Positions 1-9,296 of a DNA stretch of 64,000 bases are shown here, one piece after another (within the stretch, counting starts at the first letter, position 1; the number at the start of each line of letters is the position of its first letter). The DNA is from Aquidulcibacter sp. Its GTDB lineage: Bacteria; Pseudomonadota; Alphaproteobacteria; Caulobacterales; Aquidulcibacteraceae. Location: assembly GCF_020253525.1 (NCBI RefSeq), contig NZ_JADCBK010000002.1, positions 1 through 64,000 on the forward strand, in the 5' to 3' direction. Below the pieces are notes generated by a model. The model did no database searches and was not told where the DNA came from. It saw only the letters and a program-made list of their open reading frames with translations. Both the position numbers and the translations under genes were made by a program.

Positions 1-158
1 AATCCTGATGAAACACAAGGTCGCCACTTCAACCCTGCTTAGTCCCGCTTACCAATCCCCAATAGTCGGCTTAACCCGGACCGAAGCTCCTCCGCATTGG
101 GAACGAGGGAAGGTTACGCGAGGTTTGGATGGTGGGGGATAAGTTTTTATCTATGCGC

Positions 159-325
159 TCCCCTCTCCCTGTGGGGTCGACCTATAGGTCGACGGGAAAG
201 GGGTGAGGGCTTGTAGGGCACAAAAGCTGATTATGTTTAGTCGGTTAAGATGCTCCACCACTTCTTTTTTTGGTGCTGCGTAAGCCCTCACCCCCGTCCC
301 CTCTCCCAGAGGGAGAGGGGAGTTC
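159..325. repeat. Two REP-like palindromic elements in inverted orientation
   Basis: ctcccctctccct...gtcgacctataggtcgac...gggaaaggggtgagggc (about 159-210) and gccctcacccccgtcccctctcccagagggagaggggag (about 286-323) share both termini but face opposite ways; 176-193 is a perfect 18-bp palindrome. Confidence 0.7.
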
Positions 326-335
326 CCCCCACGAT

Positions 336-433
336 GTCATCCCCGCCGGAACGAAGTGGAGAGCGGGGACCCCATGGGATTTTGCGCTCGGAGGTCCCGG
401 ATCGGCTTCGCCGTCCGGGATGACATCGCTTTA
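336..433. repeat. Inverted pair of a 'gatgtcatcccc/ggccgg'-type intergenic repeat; a third partial copy lies at about 667-685
   Basis: gatgtcatccccgccgg on the left and ccgtccgggatgacatc on the right (inverted); gatgccatccccgccgga again at about 667. Confidence 0.6.
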
Positions 434-451
434 AGATTTTTCCGTCTGGAC

Positions 452-591
452 CCATTTTGGTGGAAACGCTGTTTCACCAAAATGGATCATCAAGCATGGC
501 CGCGACATCTGGGTCGTCAAGTGCGCAGCTTCGCTGCGTCGCAAGCGATCCGTTTTCAAAGAAAACGGACACTTGACTACCCAGAGGTCGC
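452..591. repeat. Compound hairpin element: one simple hairpin followed by a three-way-junction structure
   Basis: 452-467/471-485 pair (ccattttggtggaaac/gtttcaccaaaatgg, one bulge). 502-523 and 570-591 form a 22-nt inverted repeat with 2 mismatches, enclosing cgcagc-ttc-gctgcg and tccgttttc-aaa-gaaaacgga. Confidence 0.7.
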
Positions 592-831
592 AAGAACAAT
601 TTCGTTTGCGGCTTGGTGAACCAGAATGGGCACCAAAGCGCTTCTAGATCAATTCTCTATTTTATCGATGCCATCCCCGCCGGAGCGTGAGCTGCGAGCC
701 GGGGCCTCAGGGGACTTTGCGGGGCAAGGCCCCAATTAGAGGATTCAGGGGGGCCTTATAACAAGGGTGACGACGCGCTAGGCAAATCCCACCAATCTGC
801 TTAGGTCAGGTGAGGCTTGGGGGAGGAACAT

Positions 832-1221
832 ATGACAATACTTGCGCGTGGCCTGATTCTGGTTTTGGGCCTTTTCAACTTCGTGATCGGTTTGGGCTTT
901 TTGCTGCAGCCTGCGAAACTCGCAGCCGCCTTCTTTCTGTCGCCCATTGGCAGTCAGGGTCTTGCGACTGTGCGGGCAGATTTCACAGGCTTCTTTATTG
1001 GCGCTTCGGTCTTTGCGCTGTATGGGGCGTGGAAAATGCGGGCCGAGGCCCTTTTGGTTCCAATGGTGATGCTGGGCCTTGCCTTGGCGGGTCGGTTCCT
1101 TAGCCTCGCGCTTGATGGCATGGCACCCACTGCGCCAGCCCCCATGGTGGTTGAAGCCATTATGCTGGCGATTTTATTCTTCGGCTATCGCACGTTCCAG
1201 TCTGCAAGCCCAAAGGCTTAG
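832..1221 (+). CDS. Small integral membrane protein, about four TM segments
   Basis: Start at ATG 832 after gggaggaac RBS; hydrophobic segments (ILVLGLFNFVIGLGFLL, FTGFFIGASVFALYGAW). Confidence 0.7.
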   Translation: MTILARGLILVLGLFNFVIGLGFLLQPAKLAAAFFLSPIGSQGLATVRADFTGFFIGASVFALYGAWKMRAEALLVPMVMLGLALAGRFLSLALDGMAPTAPAPMVVEAIMLAILFFGYRTFQSASPKA

Positions 1222-1332
1222 CGGCAAAATACCCTGTCGGCTTGGACAGGCTGACTGGGGGATAGTTTCGCGTTCATCCTCACCCGTCTCGGCACATGCC
1301 AATCTTGGCGCATTGACCGAGGTGGAACAGCG

Positions 1333-1683
1333 ATGAAGCCAGAAGAGAGATTTCAGTTGGATTGTGCCCGGGCACGTTTTGCCTGTGATGCCGCAGCCTT
1401 CGCGTTAGGGATAAGGGCCGACCTCCTGGTACCCGATCGCGGCACGGCCCAGCACGCCTTTGCCCGGCAAGTGGCCATGTATTTAACCCATGTGGCCTTT
1501 GGTATGAGCCTGCACCGGGTGGCAGTCGCCTTTGCGCGCGACCGCTCGACCGTCGCGCATGCCTGCCATCAGATTGAGGACCGTCGCGACGATCCAAAGA
1601 TTGATGATATGCTCGATCAGCTGGAGGCAGCCCTGCGGGCGGCACCCGCCCCGCGCCTAACTTTCGACAAACAGGCCGCTTAG
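1333..1683 (+). CDS. DnaA domain IV-like (Bac_DnaA_C) helix-turn-helix protein
   Basis: ARQVAMYLTHVAFGMSLHRVAVAFARDRSTVAHACHQIEDRRDD matches the DnaA DNA-binding signature region; no AAA+ domain present. Confidence 0.85.
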   Translation: MKPEERFQLDCARARFACDAAAFALGIRADLLVPDRGTAQHAFARQVAMYLTHVAFGMSLHRVAVAFARDRSTVAHACHQIEDRRDDPKIDDMLDQLEAALRAAPAPRLTFDKQAA

Positions 1684-2111
1684 GCTTGGGAACTGGCCAA
1701 AGCGTCTTTGGCTACATCTTGCATCCGCAAAGCCATCGCTTTGAGACCATTTGACCGCTGTGGCGTGAGCGCATCGCCTAGGCCCAAGGCCTGAAAAGCG
1801 GCTTGTGCGTCGAGTGCCAAAATCTCCGCAGGTGCACGACCCGAATAGAGCCGGACCAAAATCGCGAGCAGGCCCTGAACAATGGCGGCATCTGACTGAC
1901 CGCGAAACTCAATGAGCCCAGTCTCGGGATCGGTTGTTGAAACAAGCCAAACTTGACTTGCACAGCCCCGCACCTTGGCGACTTCCACCCGCTCGCTTTC
2001 GTCTAAAGGCGGCAACGTGCGCCCCAAGTCGATGACATAGCGGTAGCGCTCCTCCCAATCGTCGAGAAAGGAGAATTCTTCGATGAGGTCTTCCAGCCGT
2101 GGGTCGCTCAT
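1680..2111 (-). CDS. SufE family protein
   Basis: EEFSFLDDWEERYRYVIDLGRTLPPL...KVRGCASQVWL is the SufE core with the conserved Cys. Confidence 0.92.
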   Translation of the reverse strand: MSDPRLEDLIEEFSFLDDWEERYRYVIDLGRTLPPLDESERVEVAKVRGCASQVWLVSTTDPETGLIEFRGQSDAAIVQGLLAILVRLYSGRAPAEILALDAQAAFQALGLGDALTPQRSNGLKAMALRMQDVAKDALASSQA

Positions 2112-2118
2112 CTGTGGA

Positions 2119-3219
2119 TTATCGAACTGTTTTGGCCATGCATTTGGCAATTTCACCTAAAGGATGTTCAGCCAAGCAGAAGGAGCGTTCATAGGGCTGT
2201 TTTGTGGCTGCATTGCACATTTGCATGTTCAGACGCGAGGAGTTCACGCAGCTAACCAAGCGCGGATCGCGCATTAGGGCTTCGGTATCTTCCCGGCGAT
2301 CAGCAGGCCCACCAATTGCCGACAGGGCTGCCAGCGATACCATGCGATCAATCGGCGACCAAGCGCGAATAGGCTCAGCCAAAGTGATCCCGTCGCGAGC
2401 CGATTGGGTGGACAGCCGCACGCTGCGCTGAAGGCTTAGGGTGCGCATTTGGGTTGATTGTGGCGACAGATTGGCTTCGGGCATCGCCGAGAAGTTGACG
2501 GCAAGATCGGTTGCGGGCACCGGGGCGACCAAGGTGCGCAGGGCCGCATTTCGGGCTTTAGAATCAGCCGTACTGACTTTTGCCCACGCATATTTCTGCC
2601 AATCATAGGCGGCTTGTTTGAAGGCATCGCCTTCTTCCTGAATCTTAGCAGCATCGGCCAAAAGGGCACGTGCTGCAAGCTGGGCTGCTTGCTCCCCGCC
2701 GGGCAGGCTGCGCGCAAATGCGATTTCGCCGCGCAATTTGGCAATCAAGGCATCCCGGCCCATCCGGGCTTCTAGTTTGCGCACTTCGCCAACAAATTCA
2801 TCCTGAGTCGCTGCCCAAGCCGCGCCATAGGCGACCATGCCGAGGGCCAATCGATCTGAATTGAGGTGGCGGGCAATACGTTCGGTGGATTGTGTGAGGG
2901 CGCGGCCTGTGGTGATCGACGCGACATTGAGGGCCTCTACATCGGCGGCATAGGCGGCATAAAGGGCGGCATGGGCACCTAATGTGTTCGCGCCAGTTGG
3001 AAGGGCGAGGCCCACCGGGCCTTTTGGTGCGGCTGGGACTGCAACGGCCTTGGTCGCCGGGGCCTTTTTGGCGGGAGCCTTGCGGGCAGGGGCCTTCTTC
3101 GCCGTAGCCTTGGTGGCGCTAGCCTTTGGACGTTGTTGGGCGGAGGCATCGACACTAATGGCCAAACCTGCACTAACGAACAGCGTCGCAACGGCACATG
3201 CGAGCCACTTTTTGCTCAT
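2119..3219 (-). CDS. Exported hypothetical protein with Lys/Ala/Pro-rich N-terminal region
   Basis: Signal peptide MSKKWLACAVATLFVSAGLAISVDASA, then KATAKKAPARKAPAKKAPATKA; RBS aggag 6 nt upstream of ATG. Confidence 0.8.
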   Translation of the reverse strand: MSKKWLACAVATLFVSAGLAISVDASAQQRPKASATKATAKKAPARKAPAKKAPATKAVAVPAAPKGPVGLALPTGANTLGAHAALYAAYAADVEALNVASITTGRALTQSTERIARHLNSDRLALGMVAYGAAWAATQDEFVGEVRKLEARMGRDALIAKLRGEIAFARSLPGGEQAAQLAARALLADAAKIQEEGDAFKQAAYDWQKYAWAKVSTADSKARNAALRTLVAPVPATDLAVNFSAMPEANLSPQSTQMRTLSLQRSVRLSTQSARDGITLAEPIRAWSPIDRMVSLAALSAIGGPADRREDTEALMRDPRLVSCVNSSRLNMQMCNAATKQPYERSFCLAEHPLGEIAKCMAKTVR

Positions 3220-3372
3220 ATCCATCTCCTTTAAGCGCCCCACCGCTTGTCCCTACACCTTATGCCAGAGGGTGTCTGAATAAATCACAACCAAAATTAC
3301 GCAAAAATTCCCAAACTTCACCAGTCACGCGAACTCAGGCGACTTTCCGATCGCCTTCGGCTAAAAGCGGGT

Positions 3373-4740
3373 GTGGACGCGACACAACACTCAGATTTGG
3401 CTGATTCCAAAGTCGGCGGAAAGGCTTGGGCCGTATCGGACCAACCCCTAACCCCTGCGCAATGGGCCAGCGGCAGCAGTGCGGCCTTGGCTGCAATGGC
3501 TTTAGCTTATGCCATTTGGCTGGGTGAACCGCGATTGCTTTTTGGCCTGTCCTGCGTCGCCATCTGCACCATGACGGCTTTTCTTGTCACCTCTTACACC
3601 AATCAAGCCCGCCAAGCGGTGATCATCCCCGTGCTGTGGGCGGGGGCGGCTCTGGGCTTAGGCAGTTTAGAGGGGGGGACGAATGGCATTGCCTTTGCCG
3701 CGGTGATTTGGCCCTTGCTCGCCGCTGGGGCGGCCGGTGTCGCGCTGATTAATGGCATTGCTGCCGCCCTGTGTGTGGCCGTTGCTTTACTGATGTTAGC
3801 ACCGCTCTTGCCCAGTAACGTCAGTTTTGCCGCTGGGTCGTGGGGCGCGCTCATCCCAAAGCTCTTGGTGGCTTGGGCCAGTGCGGCTTTGGCTTTAGCC
3901 ATCTGCGCGCGCGCTGGTGGCGTGATTGAACGGGTGCGGCGCGCGGCCCGCGACCAGGCAAAACAGGCTTTAGACAGCCGCGATGCGGCGCAGGCTGAAA
4001 CCCGCATGGCGCAAGCAGAAAGCCATGATCGGGCCCGATTTATGGCAGAGATGAGTCACGAAATTCGTACGCCACTCAATGCGATACTGGGTTTTGCTGA
4101 TACGATGCGTGAAGGTGTGTTTGGCCCGCTTCCAAAAGGCTATGAAGATTATCCGGGTCTCATTCATACCAGTGGCAGCCATTTGCTCGATCTTGTTTCG
4201 GACTTGCTTGATATCTCAAAAATCGAAGCGGGCCGCTATGAAGTCCGGCTGGAGGATATTCGGCTTGATCAGTTTCTGTTTGAGGCGATTGCCCTTTCAA
4301 GTGGGGCGGCGCGTTCTGCGGGGGTGCAGATCCGCCATGAAGTTGGACCACCCATCAGCGTGCGGGCCGATGCGCGCGCGATGCGTCAGATCGCCTTCAA
4401 CCTTTTGTCAAACGCGATTAAGTTCACGCCAAAAGATGGCTCGGTAACGCTGCGAATTCGCCCCGATGCCACAACAAGGCAGGCTTGTTTGGAAATTGAA
4501 GATGATGGGGCGGGGATCAGTCCAGCAGACCTTGCCCGTATCGGACAACCTTGGGCGCAAGGCGATAATCAAAGCCGCGCCAATAGCCGCGTGGTGCGCA
4601 GCTCTGGCTTAGGTTTGGCGGTAGTGAAGCGCTTGACCGAACTACAGGGCGGTCGCTTCTGGCTTGAGAGCACATTGGGCAAAGGCACCATTGCAAAGGT
4701 CAGTTTGCCTTATGCCAATTTGGACAAGCCACTGTCCTAA
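3373..4740 (+). CDS. divJ: Membrane sensor histidine kinase, DivJ/PleC type
   Basis: Multi-TM N-terminus; H-box MAEMSHEIRTPLNAILGFADTM; HATPase N and G boxes (NLLSNAIKFTP, GLGLAVVKRL). The symbol rests on multi-TM architecture plus proximity to cckA/flagellar genes and is tentative. Confidence 0.72.
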   Translation: MDATQHSDLADSKVGGKAWAVSDQPLTPAQWASGSSAALAAMALAYAIWLGEPRLLFGLSCVAICTMTAFLVTSYTNQARQAVIIPVLWAGAALGLGSLEGGTNGIAFAAVIWPLLAAGAAGVALINGIAAALCVAVALLMLAPLLPSNVSFAAGSWGALIPKLLVAWASAALALAICARAGGVIERVRRAARDQAKQALDSRDAAQAETRMAQAESHDRARFMAEMSHEIRTPLNAILGFADTMREGVFGPLPKGYEDYPGLIHTSGSHLLDLVSDLLDISKIEAGRYEVRLEDIRLDQFLFEAIALSSGAARSAGVQIRHEVGPPISVRADARAMRQIAFNLLSNAIKFTPKDGSVTLRIRPDATTRQACLEIEDDGAGISPADLARIGQPWAQGDNQSRANSRVVRSSGLGLAVVKRLTELQGGRFWLESTLGKGTIAKVSLPYANLDKPLS

Positions 4741-5561
4741 AATTCGGCAGCAAAGGTAAAGGCTGCCACCAAATCCCCGACTTCCACCAAAAGACGGGTC
4801 ACCGTACCCGAGCGATTGGTGATTTCAATCTCAAATGTGTCGCGAGGATCGGCATTGAGTACGGCGCGCGTGGTTGCATCGGAAAAGACAAATAAGGTCC
4901 CGGCTCGCGGCCGCGATTCTACCCTTGCGCGGGTTGCCGCAGGCCGTCGCGAGGCGGCGACATGAATGGTTGTGCCGTTGCGCAAAGGCGGGGAGAGGGT
5001 TCTGCTGGGCTGTGGTGGGCCAAGCTTGGTGAGGTCGCGCAAGAATAATCGTGCGCCCGATGCATCGACATCTGGGGTCTCTACCGCAAAGCTTAAGCCC
5101 GTTCCGCTTGCCACCAGACCCGCCCGTGTGGCGCTGCCTGTGTCTTGAACCGCACGCCATATGTCTTTGCCACCGCGATCAACCCGCCACGCCCGCACCG
5201 GGCCCGCATAGGTACCGGTCAATTGAGCGCGCCAGCCCTTATGGGCCGCAATGATGCGTTGGGCTTCGGTTTGAACGGCAGGATCGCGACAGGCTTTGGC
5301 GGCTGCGGCTGTTTTGGCTTGGCTTGCGATCAGGTCGAGGCGCTGCGTGCTGGATCCAGACCGCAGGGCAGCACCACGGGCTTGGGCGGTAAAGCCCGCC
5401 AAGGCGCGCCGAGGACCGCTTTCAAGCAGTTTACAGCGTTCATCAATGGCCCGCATTGCCATGCGCTCAGCGTAGCTGCGCTCTAGCCCATTAACTTGGG
5501 CGTGGCTTGCAACCGGCACCAAGAGTGTCAAACAAATTGCGGCACGATGAAAGAAAATCAT
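4737..5561 (-). CDS. Exported hypothetical protein
   Basis: Signal peptide MIFFHRAAICLTLLVPVASHAQ; full-length ORF. Confidence 0.7.
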   Translation of the reverse strand: MIFFHRAAICLTLLVPVASHAQVNGLERSYAERMAMRAIDERCKLLESGPRRALAGFTAQARGAALRSGSSTQRLDLIASQAKTAAAAKACRDPAVQTEAQRIIAAHKGWRAQLTGTYAGPVRAWRVDRGGKDIWRAVQDTGSATRAGLVASGTGLSFAVETPDVDASGARLFLRDLTKLGPPQPSRTLSPPLRNGTTIHVAASRRPAATRARVESRPRAGTLFVFSDATTRAVLNADPRDTFEIEITNRSGTVTRLLVEVGDLVAAFTFAAEF

Positions 5562-5619
5562 GGCATCTATCTACAGTCGCCACTCTTTCACTTCGATTAA
5601 GCCCGGTGCACACAAAGCC

Positions 5620-5961
5620 ATGAGCAGCAGCGATCTCCGCAGTGATATCTGGGTGCAAGCGCTTTTGCGCACGGCGCAGAGTCTTGGCGCTGCGGGTTTT
5701 GTCGTGCGTAAAGGGGATGAAACCGCGGGCGCAGTCCTGGTGAAAGTCGCGCGTCTCGATGGCACGGCGCGCTTACTCATTCCCGCGCGGGATGGGGCTG
5801 GAGAGCGCATTTATCTTGATCTCACAGGTAAAACAGCGGGGCCGGACGAGCCCTCCATCGATGCTTATTTGTCTAAACGAGCCTCTCAAGACCAGGACAT
5901 TTGGATCGTCGAAATTGAAGACAAGCTGGGCAGAAGTTTTCTCTCAGAGCGCGTGGACTGA
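5620..5961 (+). CDS. DUF1491-like protein
   Basis: DIWVQALLRTAQSLGAAGFVVRKGDETAGAVLVKV matches the remembered DUF1491 pattern; internal ATG 5620 preferred over 5560. Confidence 0.75.
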   Translation: MSSSDLRSDIWVQALLRTAQSLGAAGFVVRKGDETAGAVLVKVARLDGTARLLIPARDGAGERIYLDLTGKTAGPDEPSIDAYLSKRASQDQDIWIVEIEDKLGRSFLSERVD

Positions 5962-6010
5962 TTGTTAACCCAAGTGCTCTAAGGTCTCGTTCTCGACTGG
6001 AGACGTTTGG

Positions 6011-6397
6011 ATGCTTTTTCTCTTCAATGACCGCGTTCTCATGCTAACGGGTAATGCCGACGCGGTGATCAATGCAGGCATTCCGGCAACGGCAGTCGCA
6101 CGTTACACCCTCAATGATTCCATTTTGGCCGTTCAGACCGCGATCATGGAAATGCCAAATTTGGCATCAGAAGCCCCACAAAAGGCTGCCGCTTTGGCTT
6201 GGCTGATTGCCAGCCGCAGCGACGCCAATGCGATTTTGTTTATCGCGCCGCCAAAATGTCGACGTCCACAAGAAGTCGGTTTCCGCTTGGCAACCGTTTC
6301 GCTGACAACTTTGGGCAGCCTCAAGGCCCAACAGGATGCGGGCCGGTTGACGCCTGGCATTATCAATACTTCTGTCTGGCAGTCTGCCGCGGCCTAA
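6011..6397 (+). CDS. Hypothetical protein
   Basis: ORF with plausible start (gactggagacgtttggATG); no recognised domain. Confidence 0.6.
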   Translation: MLFLFNDRVLMLTGNADAVINAGIPATAVARYTLNDSILAVQTAIMEMPNLASEAPQKAAALAWLIASRSDANAILFIAPPKCRRPQEVGFRLATVSLTTLGSLKAQQDAGRLTPGIINTSVWQSAAA

Positions 6398-6527
6398 GCC
6401 GGGCCTAGATTTCCTATTGCTCTAAGGCCTTTAATTGTGACAAGGCCTCGGCTAGATGGGGGGCTCAAGGGCTTGAGCATTCAGGCCGTTTCCCGATTTA
6501 CCCATTCGTCTTAGTCAGGCCCCAATC

Positions 6528-8132
6528 ATGTCAGCCGAACTCGCGCGTGAAGTTAAGCGCCGTCGCACCTTTGCCATCATTTCCCACCCAGACGCCGGCA
6601 AGACCACGCTGACTGAGAATCTCTTGCTGATGGGCGGGGCCATTCGTGCCGCAGGGGCAGTACGTGCCCGCGGCGAACAGCGCCGGACGCGTTCGGACTG
6701 GATGAAGATTGAGCGCGAACGCGGCATTTCGGTTTCGGCGTCTGTGATGACGTTTGAGCATGATGATTGCATCATCAATCTGTTGGATACGCCGGGCCAC
6801 GAAGACTTTTCTGAAGACACCTATCGCACGCTAACCGCGGCAGATTCGGCCGTTATGGTGCTGGACGCAGCTAAAGGGATTGAGCCGCAGACCTTGAAAT
6901 TGTTTGAGGTTTGTCGCCTGCGCGATATCCCAATCCTGACCTTTATCAATAAGATGGACCGCGAAGCTCAAGATCCGATGGAATTATTGGACGAAGTGGC
7001 TTCCAAGCTTGCGCTTGACCCCGCGCCAATCTTCTGGCCGCAGGGCTCCGGCAATCGTTTCCGCGGTATGGTGGATTTGCGCAATGACCGCTTTACCGTA
7101 TTCCGTCGTCCACAAGTGGGCGATACGGGTCCATTGGTGCATGATACGATGGACCTGTCGTCTAACGCGATTGCCGAAGTCTTGAACCAAGCGGAGATGG
7201 AGGAATTGCGCAGCTCGGCTGAGTTGGTGCAAGGCGGCTATCCGGCCTTTGACCTTCAATCCTATCGCGAAGGCCATATGACGCCTGTCTTCTTTGGCTC
7301 TGCGCTACGCCAGTTCGGGGTACGCGAGTTGTTGGACGGTCTGCGCGACTATGCGCCCTCGCCACGCGACCAAAAGGCGCTCGATAAAGGGGTTGAAACC
7401 CAAGTCCAAGCCGACCGCGAGGAAGTCACCGGGTTTGTCTTCAAGATTCAAGCCAATATGGACCCGGCGCATCGTGACCGCGTGGCGATGGTGCGCTTGG
7501 CCTCTGGCAAGTTTCAGCGTGGTATGCGGTTGAAAACAGGGTCAGGCAAGCAGATTGGCGTGCATGCGCCTTTGATGTTTGTGGGCCAAGACCGCGAAAT
7601 CACCGACGAAGCTTGGGCGGGCGACGTCATTGGCGTGCCAAACCATGGTGTGCTGCGTGTTGGCGATAGTCTGTCGGAAACCGGCCAGGTGAAGTTTGCG
7701 GGCATTCCAAACTTTGCCCCGGAAATCTTGCGTCGCGCCTCGGTAAAAGATCCGCTGAAGGCCAAGCATTTGAAGAAGGCGCTGGAATCCTTGGCAGAAG
7801 AGGGCGTGACCCAATTATTCCGTCCCCATTTTGGTTCAGACCTGATTGTGGGTGCAGTTGGGCCCTTGCAGTTTGACGTGTTGGTTGAGCGTCTGGCCGC
7901 CGAATATGGGCTGCAAGTCGTGTTTGAAACTTGTTCCTTTAATGGTGTGCGCTGGATTGCCGCCGACAGCGCGGCTGATCTCGAGCAATTTGCTGATCGC
8001 AATCGCGCGGGCATGGGTACCGATTTAGACGGCGCAGACGTCTTCCTTGCAAAGAATGCGTGGGAAATCGGCTATGTCGCAGAAAAGTTTCCGAAAATCC
8101 GCTTCACCAATGTGCGGGAGCGGATGATCTAG
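6528..8132 (+). CDS. prfC: Peptide chain release factor 3
   Basis: FAIISHPDAGKTTLTENLLL, ERERGISVSASVM, DTPGHEDFSEDTYRTL, NKMDR. Confidence 0.97.
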   Translation: MSAELAREVKRRRTFAIISHPDAGKTTLTENLLLMGGAIRAAGAVRARGEQRRTRSDWMKIERERGISVSASVMTFEHDDCIINLLDTPGHEDFSEDTYRTLTAADSAVMVLDAAKGIEPQTLKLFEVCRLRDIPILTFINKMDREAQDPMELLDEVASKLALDPAPIFWPQGSGNRFRGMVDLRNDRFTVFRRPQVGDTGPLVHDTMDLSSNAIAEVLNQAEMEELRSSAELVQGGYPAFDLQSYREGHMTPVFFGSALRQFGVRELLDGLRDYAPSPRDQKALDKGVETQVQADREEVTGFVFKIQANMDPAHRDRVAMVRLASGKFQRGMRLKTGSGKQIGVHAPLMFVGQDREITDEAWAGDVIGVPNHGVLRVGDSLSETGQVKFAGIPNFAPEILRRASVKDPLKAKHLKKALESLAEEGVTQLFRPHFGSDLIVGAVGPLQFDVLVERLAAEYGLQVVFETCSFNGVRWIAADSAADLEQFADRNRAGMGTDLDGADVFLAKNAWEIGYVAEKFPKIRFTNVRERMI

Positions 8133-9217
8133 GCTGCTTGAGCAGAGACGTTTGCCCGTAAACGCAAGAAGCGCAAAGCGCGCTGAGCGGCTTCTGGCGG
8201 CACATCATTATACATATTGCCAAGGATTTGGGCCTGACCCATGCCCTCATTGCCAAGCACCAAGACGGCAATGGTCACAAACAAAGCGCGCTCAAAATTG
8301 GCAGCCCGGCACACCATAGCCATGGTGTCGATATCTTTTTTCTCAAACAAGAGAGCCGTTTGATAGAAATCGAGGCCGGTGAAATCGCCGAAAGCGATCA
8401 TGAATTTGGTCGATTCCTTGTTGCGCCACAGGGTCGGCAACATCGCGCGATTAATCGCATTGGCAGCTTTTTGCTTGGTGAATTCGCGGTGCACCGTTTC
8501 AAAGTCTGCCGGCAAGGTGCCGTTCACAACCGCAACACGTGTCTGGGCACGGCGCATGGCGCGTTCGACTTCTTCTTCGGTAAATTCTGAATTCCGCTCA
8601 AGGATCTCGCGCCGCATTGGGCCTTCGACGATTGTATAGAGACGGTTCAAATGCTCCGGTGAAATGACTTTACGCTCAGCGATCGGGCGATGCAGATCGG
8701 GATTATTGGCCGCACGATCCACGATCTTATCAAAGGTCTCGTCAGAAACCTTGGCAGTTTGGTTGCTCACCAACGAGGCAACAACCAAATCATTCCCGTG
8801 CGAGACCAAGGCATCGGACAATTCCTCACCCACATCTGGGCGCTGGGTCACGACCATTTGGTGCGCATGACCACGGGTTTCGACGACGCGGATCAGATCA
8901 TCTTGGGTCAACGAGGTTGAGCGACGCAGGATCGGGCCCGCAATGCCAATTTCCTCATCATTCGCCATCATCACGGCCAGCGTGCGTGGCGCTTCGCCAC
9001 CAGCAAAACGTTGGGCCAATTCTTTGCGGACTTCTGTATCCAGCTCATAAGCCACTTTAGCAATGAGATCGCCAAAGAGCTTGGTCTCAACCGGACTTTG
9101 GTTTTCCTGAGAGTCGAAGAATAAATCAGTTACTTCATTAAGCAGGACGCGACGTTTTTCGCTGGAGCTTTCGCTCGCAACCTCTAATAGCTTAGCGTAT
9201 CTTTCGCCAACTTGCAT
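8129..9217 (-). CDS. DUF2336 domain-containing protein
   Basis: LLNEVTDLFF...LAQRFA...RSTSLTQDDLIRVVE...AERKVISPEHLNRLYTIVEGPMRREIL pattern typical of DUF2336. Confidence 0.85.
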   Translation of the reverse strand: MQVGERYAKLLEVASESSSEKRRVLLNEVTDLFFDSQENQSPVETKLFGDLIAKVAYELDTEVRKELAQRFAGGEAPRTLAVMMANDEEIGIAGPILRRSTSLTQDDLIRVVETRGHAHQMVVTQRPDVGEELSDALVSHGNDLVVASLVSNQTAKVSDETFDKIVDRAANNPDLHRPIAERKVISPEHLNRLYTIVEGPMRREILERNSEFTEEEVERAMRRAQTRVAVVNGTLPADFETVHREFTKQKAANAINRAMLPTLWRNKESTKFMIAFGDFTGLDFYQTALLFEKKDIDTMAMVCRAANFERALFVTIAVLVLGNEGMGQAQILGNMYNDVPPEAAQRALRFLRLRANVSAQAA

Positions 9218-9296
9218 CTCAGTTTCCCGTTTCTGCGTCTGTCCTACAGGATAAGCGTAAACATTTGGTGGTCAGAATTCATCAAAATGAAAAAAC

